Counted from the first letter of the stretch, positions 7,590 to 14,657 are shown. The stretch: 16,818 nt of DNA from JANOYJ01 sp031373225 (GCA_031373225.1 JANMMM010000298.1:1-16818), one strand, 5' to 3'. The notes: generated by a model not told the origin, from the letters alone. A program made the numbers and translations.

Positions 7590-7871
7590 TCAGGCTTGCT
7601 TGGCCGCGATCAGCTCATCGATCTTGCCACACAGATTTTTCAGCACGAAATATTCTTCAGTAGGGGCCTTGCCCTCGTTGACGTCCTGCGTCCACTTTTC
7701 CAACGGAATCTTGATGCCGAACGCCTTGTCGATGGCGAAGACGATGTCGAGAAAATCGAGGCTGTCAATGCCGAGGTCGTCGATCGTGTGGCTGTCCGGC
7801 GTGATGGTCTCGCGGTCGATCTCGCTTGTGTCAGCGATAATGTCGGCTACTTTGTCAAATGTTGACGCCAC
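7590..7871 (-). CDS. acpXL: Acyl carrier protein AcpXL for very-long-chain fatty acids
   Basis: Specialised acyl carrier protein of 93 residues on which the C28-type hydroxy acid of lipid A is built and from which LpxXL takes it. The sequence is diagnostic: DDLGIDSLDFLDIVFAIDK with phosphopantetheine attachment at Ser37, then FGIKIPLEKWTQDVNEGK and EEYFVLKNLCGKIDEL. It is longer than housekeeping AcpP (about 78 residues) owing to the insertion after helix II. Translation begins at GTG 7871, with GAGG eight bases upstream; MASTFDKVADIIAD fits known AcpXL N-termini. It is the first gene of the operon. The next gene downstream is fabF2XL, not the fabZXL dehydratase seen in rhizobia. Confidence 0.96.
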   Translation of the reverse strand: MASTFDKVADIIADTSEIDRETITPDSHTIDDLGIDSLDFLDIVFAIDKAFGIKIPLEKWTQDVNEGKAPTEEYFVLKNLCGKIDELIAAKQA

Positions 7872-7879
7872 GGGTGAAA

Positions 7880-7883
7880 CCTC
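7880..7883 (-). promoter_or_regulatory. Ribosome binding site supporting the GTG start of acpXL
   Basis: GAGG on the minus strand, 8 bases before GTG 7871. No in-frame ATG lies near, so this supports the rare start codon. Confidence 0.6.
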
Positions 7884-8074
7884 GTCTGGAATGTGAAAAT
7901 CTGCGTGGCCGGGCGGTGCCCGGCGTTCGGTTTGGCGCTCTCTAGCCGTTTTTGCCCAAATGCGAAAGCCTGATTGTCGCTGAATTCACCCTTGTGTTTT
8001 TGGCCGCATTCGCCGAAACCTGTTGACCTAAGCGCGCTTCCGCCGCGCTCCCCATTATTTTCCAGGAGCCCGAC

Positions 8075-9532
8075 ATGTCCAAATCGTTCAGCCATTTCTT
8101 GAAGGAAGCCAATTTGATCGGCGGCAGCTGGGTCGCGGCGGATGGGGGCAAAACTTTAGACGTGACCAATCCCGCAACTGGCAAGCTCTTGGGAACGGTG
8201 CCGAAATCGGGCGCGGCGGAGACAAAACGCGCCATCGAGGCGGCGCAGGCGGCGTTTGGGCCTTGGAGCAAACGCACCGCCAGCGACCGCTCCAAGCTGA
8301 TGCGCAAGCTGCATGACGCGATGATGGACAATATCGATGCGCTGGCGGAGCTGCTGACGCTTGAGCAGGGCAAGTCGCTCGCGGAAGCCAAGGGCGAGAT
8401 GATGTCCGGCGCGAGCTATGTGCTGTGGTTTGCCGAGGAGTGCCGCCGCGTCTATGGCGATGTGGTGCCCTCGCCCTGGGCGGACCGGCGCATTCTGGTC
8501 ACCAAGGAGCCGGTCGGCGTCATCGCCGCGATCACGCCGTGGAATTTCCCGTCCTCCATGCTGGCGCGCAAGCTTGGTCCGGCGCTTGCCGCAGGCTGCA
8601 CGGCAGTCGTGAAGCCGGCAAGCCAGACGCCCTATTCAGCGCTGGCCTGGGGCGTGCTCGCCGAAGAAGTGGGAATACCGGCGGGCGTCGTCAACATTCT
8701 GACCGGCTCCGCCACCGAGATCGGCGGCGAGATTACGCGCAATCCGCTGGTGCGCAAGATCACCTTCACCGGCTCGACGGAAGTCGGGAAAATCCTGATC
8801 CGCCAGGCGGCGGGCACGGTGAAGAAAGTCTCGATGGAACTCGGCGGCAACGCGCCGTTCATCGTGTTTGACGACGCCGACCTTGACCGGGTCATCCCCG
8901 GCGCGATGCTGTCAAAGTTCCGCAATTCAGGACAGACCTGTGTGTGCACCAACCGGTTTTATGTGCAGGCGAAGATTTACAACAAGTTCATCGAGCGCCT
9001 CACCGAAGCCACCAATGCGCTGAAGATTGGCCCGGGCATTGAGCCCGGCGTGCAGCAGGGGCCGATGATCGACATGAACGCGGTCGAAAAGGTCGAGGGC
9101 CTGATCGCCGACGCGGTGAAAAAGGGCGGCAGGATCACGACCGGCGGCAAGCGCCATGCGCTCGGCGGCACGTTCTTTGAGCCGACTGTCATCGCCGACG
9201 CCAAGCCGCGCATGCGCATGACCAAGGAGGAAATTTTCGGCCCGGTCTCGCCGGTGTACCGATTCAAGACCGAAGAGGAAGTCATTGAAATTGCGAACAA
9301 TACTGAGTTCGGCCTTGCGGCCTATGTCTACACGTCCGACCTTGGCCGCGCGTTCCGCATGATGGAGGCGCTGAAATACGGGATGATCGGCATCAACGAG
9401 GGCCTGATCACCACGCCGGAAGCGCCGTTCGGCGGGCTGAAGGAATCCGGCCTTGGCAAAGAGGGCGGGCATCAGGGCATCGAGGACTATCTCGACACCA
9501 AATATGTGTGCCTGGGCGGGCTGGGGATGTAG
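8075..9532 (+). CDS. gabD: Succinate-semialdehyde dehydrogenase (NAD(P)+), GabD family
   Basis: Cytosolic aldehyde dehydrogenase of 485 residues that oxidises succinate semialdehyde to succinate, the exit of the GABA shunt to the TCA cycle. Catalytic residues are visible: Asn157 in ITPWNFP, Lys180 in VVKPASQTP, the FTGSTEVG coenzyme motif (231-238), the general base Glu255 in MELGGNAPFIVFDDAD, and nucleophile Cys289 in NSGQTCVCTNR. The double-cysteine CVC context is typical of GabD. The C-terminal GLKESGLGKEGGHQGIEDY is also diagnostic. The ATG follows CAGGAG by 7 bases. It is divergent from acpXL with a shared 203-base upstream region. The next gene starts 12 bases after its stop. The substrate could be a related semialdehyde (for example glutarate semialdehyde); GabD is most likely. 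Confidence 0.9.
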   Translation: MSKSFSHFLKEANLIGGSWVAADGGKTLDVTNPATGKLLGTVPKSGAAETKRAIEAAQAAFGPWSKRTASDRSKLMRKLHDAMMDNIDALAELLTLEQGKSLAEAKGEMMSGASYVLWFAEECRRVYGDVVPSPWADRRILVTKEPVGVIAAITPWNFPSSMLARKLGPALAAGCTAVVKPASQTPYSALAWGVLAEEVGIPAGVVNILTGSATEIGGEITRNPLVRKITFTGSTEVGKILIRQAAGTVKKVSMELGGNAPFIVFDDADLDRVIPGAMLSKFRNSGQTCVCTNRFYVQAKIYNKFIERLTEATNALKIGPGIEPGVQQGPMIDMNAVEKVEGLIADAVKKGGRITTGGKRHALGGTFFEPTVIADAKPRMRMTKEEIFGPVSPVYRFKTEEEVIEIANNTEFGLAAYVYTSDLGRAFRMMEALKYGMIGINEGLITTPEAPFGGLKESGLGKEGGHQGIEDYLDTKYVCLGGLGM

Positions 9533-9544
9533 CGGAGGTTTTAA

Positions 9545-10000
9545 ATGGCCGAAGTCATGCTCGAAACCGCGTCAAAACTGGTGCAGGTGCTGGCGGTGGT
9601 CAGCGGCGTGGTGGTGAGCGTTCTGTCCTTTAACGGCGCGCGGCTGAAAGAAGCCGAGGCGCGGGAAAAGGAAACCGTGACCCGGCGGATTGAGGCGGCC
9701 AGACCCTTTGTCGAGCTGCGCCAAAAGCTGTATCGGGAGACTTTGGAAAACGCCGCCATTCTGGCCAATGCGGACATTCACAGCGCTGATGAGGTGGCGA
9801 AAGCGCGCAAGCGCTTTCGCAATCTTTATGTTGCCGAGCTTTCCATGGTGGAGATCGCCAAAGTGGAGGGGGCAATGGTGCAGCTGGTAAAGACGCTCGA
9901 CCCGGACTTGGTCAAAATGAGCGCGCAGCAGCAGGCGGCGCTCGCTTTGGCGCACACGATCGGCGCGTCGTTTGTTGAAAACGCCGACGCAAACAAATAG
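9545..10000 (+). CDS. Small membrane-anchored helical protein, unknown function
   Basis: Not recognised. The 151-residue product has one hydrophobic helix (about residues 12-29, LVQVLAVVSGVVVSVLSF) followed by a highly charged helical region (about 33-70, GARLKEAEAREKETVTRRIE) and a helix-rich remainder, suggesting a single-pass protein with a cytoplasmic helical domain. It starts at ATG 9545 with GGAGG about 5 bases upstream, 12 bases after the gabD stop, and ends 43 bases before galM, so it is probably expressed with its neighbours. Base composition is like the surrounding genes. Nothing ties it to gabD or galM functionally beyond position. Confidence 0.7.
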   Translation: MAEVMLETASKLVQVLAVVSGVVVSVLSFNGARLKEAEAREKETVTRRIEAARPFVELRQKLYRETLENAAILANADIHSADEVAKARKRFRNLYVAELSMVEIAKVEGAMVQLVKTLDPDLVKMSAQQQAALALAHTIGASFVENADANK

Positions 10001-10032
10001 GTCCGCGAGCGCCCGGGATTACAGACGCGCAC

Positions 10033-10037
10033 AGGAG
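10033..10037 (+). promoter_or_regulatory. Ribosome binding site fixing the galM start
   Basis: AGGAG six bases before ATG 10044. It excludes the longer open frame from 9972, which would overlap the preceding gene. Confidence 0.75.
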
Positions 10038-10043
10038 CACTTC

Positions 10044-11051
10044 ATGGACATTTTTGGGCATATGCCGGACGGCGAGCCGGTGGGGGCGGTGGAGATTTCT
10101 GGCGGTGGTCTGAAGGCGACCATACTCTCCTACGGCTCGCTGCTGCATGATCTTCGGCTCAAGGGCCATGACGCGCCGCTTGTGCTTGGTTATGGCGACC
10201 TCAAAGATCATTTCCCGCCGTCGCCCTATCTGGGCGCAAACTGCGGCCGCTCCATTAACCGGATCCGTGGCGGCGCGCTGATGATTGACGGCAAGGCTTA
10301 TCAGCTCGACCGCAATTATCTGGGCAAACACAATCTGCATGGCGGCGCCCAAGGCATCAGCGCGCGGAACTGGAAATTTGTCGCCGTCTCGAAGGACGAG
10401 GCGGTGCTCGAGGTGCGCTGCCCGCACGGCAATATGGGATTTCCGGGCAATCTCGATGTGCGCGCCACCTACCGGCTGACGGGAAAGGGCGTGATATCAG
10501 TGACGTTGGAGGCGGTGACCGACGCACCGACCGTGTGCAACCTCTCGCACCATTCCTATTTCAATCTCAATGACGGCGGGCGCACCTCCATTTTGGACCA
10601 TGCGCTGCAAATCAACGCCGGCGCTTATCTGCCGGTGGACGGCGAGCTGATTCCTGACGGACGCGTGCTGCGGGTTGAAGGCACTGAGTTTGATTTCCGC
10701 CAGATGCGGACGATCAGGCGCGATCATGCGGGAAAGCAGATCGGCCATGATTTGAACTATTGCGTCAGCGCCGCGCGCGGGGCGCTGCGGAACGTGGCCA
10801 GCGCGCGCTCCGCGGTCTCCGGCGTTTCAATGGAATGCTGGAGCGGCGAGCCGGGGGTTCAGCTCTATGCCGGGGCCGGCATGGCGCGGCCGGCGCGCTC
10901 GCCGCTGGGTTTCGCCTATGAGGCATATGCCGGGTTCTGTCTTGAGGCGCAGGTCTGGCCAGGCTTTGCCGAATATCCCTACTTTCCGCAGGCGCTCCTG
11001 CGTCCGGGGGAGACCAGCGTTCAGGTCACAGAATATCGGTTTTCGAAGTGA
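10044..11051 (+). CDS. galM: Aldose 1-epimerase (galactose mutarotase)
   Basis: Mutarotase of the GalM family, interconverting alpha and beta anomers of hexoses in the cytoplasm. From ATG 10044 it has 335 residues, normal for the family. Motifs in order: ILSYGSLLHDL near 27-37; GANCGRSINRIRGG at 64-77, where GalM usually has GRYANRI; HNLHGG at 96-101; the catalytic histidine in NLSHHSYFNL (His170); HDLNYC at 235-240; and the catalytic glutamate Glu301 in GFCLEAQVWPG. FLEAQ-type endings are usual for the general base. It probably shares a transcript with gabD and the small protein before it. Substrate specificity among aldoses cannot be judged. Confidence 0.88.
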   Translation: MDIFGHMPDGEPVGAVEISGGGLKATILSYGSLLHDLRLKGHDAPLVLGYGDLKDHFPPSPYLGANCGRSINRIRGGALMIDGKAYQLDRNYLGKHNLHGGAQGISARNWKFVAVSKDEAVLEVRCPHGNMGFPGNLDVRATYRLTGKGVISVTLEAVTDAPTVCNLSHHSYFNLNDGGRTSILDHALQINAGAYLPVDGELIPDGRVLRVEGTEFDFRQMRTIRRDHAGKQIGHDLNYCVSAARGALRNVASARSAVSGVSMECWSGEPGVQLYAGAGMARPARSPLGFAYEAYAGFCLEAQVWPGFAEYPYFPQALLRPGETSVQVTEYRFSK

Positions 11052-11125
11052 AATCGCGCGGCGATATACTCTAAGTTGTTGAAAGGCTTCACTTTCTTTT
11101 GAATATTCCGGCTTTGTATTTGCAT

Positions 11126-11143
11126 TAGGTAAAATTTTACCTA
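11126..11143. promoter_or_regulatory. 18-bp perfect palindrome upstream of the luxR gene (lux-box-like operator)
   Basis: TAGGTAAAATTTTACCTA is a perfect inverted repeat of 18 bp, the size of lux/tra boxes bound by LuxR dimers, though its bases differ from the known tra box. It ends 22 bases before ATG 11166, a position suited to autoregulation. It lies in the 114-base gap between galM and the regulator. Confidence 0.55.
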
Positions 11144-11165
11144 GTGTGCGCGCAAAACCGGGCGT

Positions 11166-11957
11166 ATGATCGGCGCGTCGGAACAAATGACACCCGGTGA
11201 AAGCCAGCCGGGCGGGAATGCGGGGGCCTTGCAATTGGACGAGAGAGCAATGCGGCGCGCCGCGGCGGCCAAGATGCCGGCGGCGGAATCGGGCGAGGAT
11301 ATCCGCAAAGAGCTGGAGGAGCTCACCGAGCTTTACCGCTTCCGCTATTTCGCGCTTGCCACGGTGCCAAGCGACGGCGGGCGCTTGTTCACCGACGATG
11401 TGCTGTTCTCCTCCTGGCCGGCCGAGCTGATCCACCAGTTTGACGAACTGAATCTCGCGGGCGGCATTATCGACTATGTGATGCATTCGACCATGCCGCT
11501 GCAGCTTGACCTTGACGAATTCGCCAAAGTCGTGCCGCCGGAAATCGCCGAACAGACGCAGCAGCTGCTTGGCAGCTACGGTATTTCGCGCTCGGTGATT
11601 TTCCCGGTGCATAACAAGGACGGGTCGAAAGCCAAGGTGACGTTTGAAGGCAACCGCGACTTTGTCGACGAACATGATGTGGCGACGCTGCATCTGCGCT
11701 CGATCAGTCTTTTCAGCCGCTATGTCGACATGGTGAACCGCAAGCCGGAAGAAAAACACGTGCGGTTCCTCACCGTGCGCGAGCGCGAATGCCTGAAATG
11801 GATCGCCGGCGGCAAGACCAGCGTCGAGGTCGCAGAGATGATGAACCTGTCCGAGCACACCGTCACCCACTACCTCACCAACGCCGCCAACAAGCTCAAC
11901 GCGGCGAACCGGGTGCACGCGGTGGCGATCGCGATGCGGCTGAAATTGCTGGATTGA
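11166..11957 (+). CDS. LuxR-type transcriptional regulator with altered autoinducer-binding domain
   Basis: 263-residue regulator with the two-domain layout of quorum-sensing LuxR proteins. The C-terminal LuxR helix-turn-helix (about 200-262) is textbook: LTVRERECLKWIAGGKT, EVAEMMNLSEHTVTHYL, NAANKLNAANRVHAVAIAMR. The N-terminal region (about 48-180) aligns with the acyl-homoserine-lactone domain, but the pocket motif YPxxWxxxY of TraR is WPAELIHQF here (84-92): both the aromatic W and Y that contact the ligand are changed (to L88 and F92). SYGISRSVIFPV (137-148) fits the second half of the domain, with the TraR Gly113 position a serine. No luxI-type synthase is in the window. It is therefore a LuxR 'solo' that may bind another ligand or none. 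The start ATG 11166 lacks a clear Shine-Dalgarno sequence; ATG 11187 (residue 8) is an alternative. Confidence 0.82.
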   Translation: MIGASEQMTPGESQPGGNAGALQLDERAMRRAAAAKMPAAESGEDIRKELEELTELYRFRYFALATVPSDGGRLFTDDVLFSSWPAELIHQFDELNLAGGIIDYVMHSTMPLQLDLDEFAKVVPPEIAEQTQQLLGSYGISRSVIFPVHNKDGSKAKVTFEGNRDFVDEHDVATLHLRSISLFSRYVDMVNRKPEEKHVRFLTVRERECLKWIAGGKTSVEVAEMMNLSEHTVTHYLTNAANKLNAANRVHAVAIAMRLKLLD

Positions 11958-11982
11958 ATCAAGGCAAGCCGCCGCCAGGGCG

Positions 11983-12612
11983 GTGACGGAGAAATTCGGC
12001 CGCATTGACGTGTTGGTCAACAATGCCGCGAGCTTTTACGCCGGCTATTTCGAAGAGCTGTCGCCGCAGCAGATGGATTTGCAGATCGCAACCAGCCTGA
12101 CCGGCCCGATGAACGTCACCCGCGCCCTGCTGCCGCTGATGCGCCAGCAGCGCTCCGGCAAAATCATCTCGATCTCGTCCACCGCCGGCCTCACCGGCTA
12201 TGAATATTGCTCGGCCTACTCAGCCTCAAAATTCGACCTCGACGGATGGATGGAAGCGCTGCAGGCGGAGGTCGCGCCCTTCGGCATCGAGACCATGATC
12301 GTCAATCCGGGCTTCTTCCGCACCGAACTTCTCACCGAAGCGTCCACCCAATATGCGGCGACAACAATCGCCGACTATGCCGAGCGCAATGCGCAGCAGC
12401 ACGCCTTCTGGAAATCCCAGAACGGCATCCAGTCCGGCGACCCGGCGAAACTTGCCCAAGCCCTGTTGAAACTCGCCAGCGAAGAAAAACTGCCCAGCCG
12501 CTTCATCGCCGGCGCCGACGCCATCGCCTCCGCCGAACAGAAGATCGCCGCGCTGCAGGAGCAGATCAACGCTTGGCGCGGGCTATCGTCGTCGCTGGGG
12601 TTTGAGGGGTGA
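11983..12612 (+). pseudogene. Short-chain dehydrogenase remnant lacking the NAD(P)-binding N-terminus
   Basis: 209 codons of a classical SDR. Present are NNAAS (13-17), ISISSTAG with the catalytic serine (about 66), and Y79-S-A-S-K83. The TGxxxGxG cofactor motif and the first ~70 residues are missing. The SDR-like frame can be followed upstream of GTG 11983 to about 11965 (QAAARA before VTEKFGRIDVLVNNA) and then meets the luxR stop at 11957, so the 5' part was lost right at the end of luxR. The catalytic asparagine that SDRs carry in the LTG segment is a serine here (ATSLTG, Ser38), a further sign of relaxed selection. The remaining frame is otherwise uninterrupted. It could still make a protein without cofactor-binding ability, but a decaying gene is more likely. 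Confidence 0.75.
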
Positions 12613-12723
12613 GGGCGGGTTGAGATTTCAAAGCGCGGGTTGCCTGTGCGGCCGGCGCAAGATCTGGAGCCGGCCATGCGACGGCTGCTGCTGGATTGAG
12701 GGCGGCGGGCGGGGCAGTGCAGC

Positions 12724-12754
12724 CCTGCTTCGCTCCTTCGGAGCTTCGCAGGAT
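12724..12754. repeat. REP-like palindromic unit, first copy
   Basis: Thirty-one bases that are the exact reverse complement of 12804-12834. The unit folds on itself: CCTGC...GCAGG outer stem, GCTCC...GGAGC inner stem, TTC loop and TTC/TTC internal mismatch. Such short imperfect palindromes between genes are typical of dispersed REP elements. No REP-associated transposase is in the window. Confidence 0.7.
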
Positions 12755-12803
12755 TGGGCTTTATTCTGCGCCGACTATTTGAACTTGCAGTACGTAACTC
12801 CCC

Positions 12804-12834
12804 ATCCTGCGAAGCTCCGAAGGAGCGAAGCAGG
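12804..12834. repeat. REP-like palindromic unit, second copy, inverted
   Basis: Exact reverse complement of 12724-12754, with 49 bases between them. The pair makes a large cruciform-capable structure like a BIME. The 481 bases from 12613 to 13093 hold this pair and no convincing gene. Confidence 0.7.
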
Positions 12835-13093
12835 ACAAGCCTACCCCTCTCTGTTTTGCCCACTTCAGCCCTGGGTGCTCATGACCAGCGTGCATTCCGC
12901 GCCTTTTCCCATCCGCAAATGTCTCGGGGCCTTCTTGAAACCCTTGTCCATAGACGGATGAAGAAAAATGGGTATGAAGACCTGCCGCAGTAGGGAGATT
13001 GCGGTGGTTGGCAAAGGGGAATGTGAGAGTTGTCCAATTACAAATAGTGCTTGAAATAGTTGATTTATCGTTTGTTGCGAAAAAGATGACATG

Positions 13094-13678
13094 CTAAAAA
13101 TTCAAGCAATGAGTTCCTTCTCCTGGGACGGAAAAACACCCATCTTCGTCAACCTCAAATTGTTTTCGAATATGATCTTTCGTTTTTTGTATTTGTTCAT
13201 CGAATTTTCTAATGGTTGTTTCTAAATCTTTAACTACAGATTTTGCTTCTTCCTTTTGCAACGCGCTTGTCAAAGAGCTACTTAATACTTTATATTCTAA
13301 ATGCGTGATTTCTGCTTGATAAAAAACTTTCAAGTTAGAAATTTGCCGTTCAAATTCTTTAGTTGTTTTATTAATTTTCTCCACATTATTTGAAATATTT
13401 AGCTTTAACTCACTATTTTCTTGGAAAAGCAAACTGTTTACACTTTTGATTTCTTTTTTTTCGGCCTCGAATTTTCCGATTTCTTGTTGTAGTTCAAACT
13501 TTTTATTTTCCAATTTTGTAAGTTGAACGTTGAACCAGCCAGTTACATAACCCACAAAAATGCTCAAAGCCGCTGCAATCAAGGGTGTTACGAAGGACGG
13601 CTTCAGCCAAAGTGGGCGAGCGAGCTCTGCGATTTCGAGCTCAAGTTTCCTGACTTGGTGAGATTCCAGTTCACTCAT
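13094..13678 (-). CDS. AT-rich single-pass membrane protein with long coiled coil, unknown function
   Basis: Family not recognised. From ATG 13678 the product has 194 residues: a short charged N-terminus (MSELESHQVRKLELEIAEL), one membrane helix at about 30-49 (FVTPLIAAALSIFVGYVTGWF), then a coiled coil from about 52 to 172 rich in K, E, L, N and Q (for example KLENKKFELQQEIGKFEAEK), and a short tail DEDGCFSVPGEGTHCLNF. AGGA lies 10 bases before the ATG; a longer frame to 13795 is unsupported. Base composition is far more AT-rich than all neighbours and A/T-ending codons dominate, so it was probably acquired horizontally. It is on the same strand as the SLOG-HTH gene, 124 bases downstream of it. 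The shape, a membrane anchor with a long cytoplasmic coil, is seen in phage-exclusion and other accessory proteins, but this is only an analogy. Confidence 0.7.
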   Translation of the reverse strand: MSELESHQVRKLELEIAELARPLWLKPSFVTPLIAAALSIFVGYVTGWFNVQLTKLENKKFELQQEIGKFEAEKKEIKSVNSLLFQENSELKLNISNNVEKINKTTKEFERQISNLKVFYQAEITHLEYKVLSSSLTSALQKEEAKSVVKDLETTIRKFDEQIQKTKDHIRKQFEVDEDGCFSVPGEGTHCLNF

Positions 13679-13802
13679 TTCATTGCTATCCTGCGTAGCA
13701 TAACTGTCACATTTCCGCACTTTTGGCCAGAAAAGCAAGAGAGATGGCGCACCGATGGCGCACGCGCTTTCATAGCTAGATTCGACCGAAACCAAGAATG
13801 CC

Positions 13803-14651
13803 TTACTTGCCGACGATTCTAATTGTCGGTCGGTTCACCGTCAGCCTCAGCCCCAGCGAATCCATCACCTTCATGACCGTCGCAAATTCCGGGTTTCCCT
13901 CCTGGCTCAGCGCCCGGTAAAGCGCCGCGCGCGCGAGGCCGGTGGTCTTGGCGACCTGGCTCATGCCGCGCGCGCGGGCGATGTGGCCGAGAAGATCGAC
14001 GGCGCGTTTCGGGTCGCCCGAGGCGAGGGCGGCGTTGATGCCGGCCTCCAGCGCCGCGTCTGAAAAGGCAATCTCCTTCGCGCCCGGGGCGGCGGGGTCA
14101 AGCGCGAGGCTGGGCTGTGATTGCGGAGCGGGCTGCCATTCTTCGTCGGCCGCGCGCTTTCTGAGGTCCGCGCGCAGGGACGGCGCGCATTTGGCGAGAA
14201 AGCTGTCCCAGTCGGCGGGGGACTTGAACAGGTCCGTCGTCTTGGCGGGGACATTGATCAGCAAGGCCTTCTTACCGGCGCGCACAAGGCGCAGGACGTT
14301 GAGCGCCGTGCCGGGGCTCACCCCATCCCAGATCATCAGCCCGAATTCCGCCTCGCGCGCCATTTCGCGGTCTTTGGCGGCGTAGAACTGAAAGCCGCTT
14401 GCGCCCTTTGGCGCGTCGATATGCCGGGCCGTCCATGCGCCAATATTGTTGCGGCAGTCGGGCCCGGTGCAGAAGACGGTGACCTGTTTATAGCCCTTAT
14501 CCGCCAGATGTTTTTGAACCGCTTTGTCCGCCCCGTTTGCGTCGCCGACGAGAACCGGCAGCCGGTTTTCGACCACATTGTCCAGCCGCTCCAAGGCGGC
14601 GGCGGGCAGTTTCGAAACATGGCGCGAGCCGCCGATAAAGACCGCGTTCAC
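13803..14651 (-). CDS. SLOG-like nucleotide-binding domain fused to antitoxin-type helix-turn-helix
   Basis: 282-residue two-domain protein. Residues 1-138 look like a Rossmann-type SLOG (DprA/LOG-related) domain: the N-terminal strand and loop VFIGGSR (4-10), LVGDANGADKAVQ (34-46) matching the GxxxGAD motif of YspA-like members, FCTGPDCRNNIGAW (60-73), FGLMIWDGVSPGTALNV (103-119) with the GT loop. Residues 170-195 are a Pro/Gln/Ala-rich linker. Residues 195-272 match the HI1420-type addiction-module antidote family: AVDLLGHIARARGMSQVAKTTGLARAALYRALS and EGNPEFATVMKVMDSLGLRL. Such antitoxins are normally free-standing and sit beside a RelE-like toxin; none is present. Start GTG 14651 has GAGGAG 6 bases upstream. 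An interpretation consistent with the fold is a DNA-binding regulator that senses a nucleotide or NAD-derived ligand (inference). Confidence 0.78.
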   Translation of the reverse strand: MNAVFIGGSRHVSKLPAAALERLDNVVENRLPVLVGDANGADKAVQKHLADKGYKQVTVFCTGPDCRNNIGAWTARHIDAPKGASGFQFYAAKDREMAREAEFGLMIWDGVSPGTALNVLRLVRAGKKALLINVPAKTTDLFKSPADWDSFLAKCAPSLRADLRKRAADEEWQPAPQSQPSLALDPAAPGAKEIAFSDAALEAGINAALASGDPKRAVDLLGHIARARGMSQVAKTTGLARAALYRALSQEGNPEFATVMKVMDSLGLRLTVNRPTIRIVGK

Positions 14652-14657
14652 TGGTTG

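Noticed and set aside
8023..8028. TTGACC as a -35 element for gabD
   Set aside because: It is a good -35 match, but no acceptable -10 lies 15-19 bases downstream (GC-rich sequence there); the only AT-rich hexamer is about 25 bases away.
10827..12023. Long minus-strand open frame (398 codons) across galM and luxR
   Set aside because: It covers parts of two well-supported plus-strand genes and has the composition of an antisense shadow with no recognisable motif.
12602..12961. Open frame running through both REP-like units
   Set aside because: Its sequence is largely the translated repeats (LLRSFGAS and the reverse), with no RBS; it is a by-product of the repeat pair.
12865..13092. 75-codon minus-strand frame starting one base after the coiled-coil gene's stop
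   Set aside because: The start position would allow coupling, but there is no Shine-Dalgarno sequence, no recognisable domain and the coding character is poor. Kept only as a weak possibility.
12613..13093. Possible RNA gene or further coding region around the REP pair
   Set aside because: No tRNA-like cloverleaf, rRNA similarity, CRISPR spacing or convincing frame was found.
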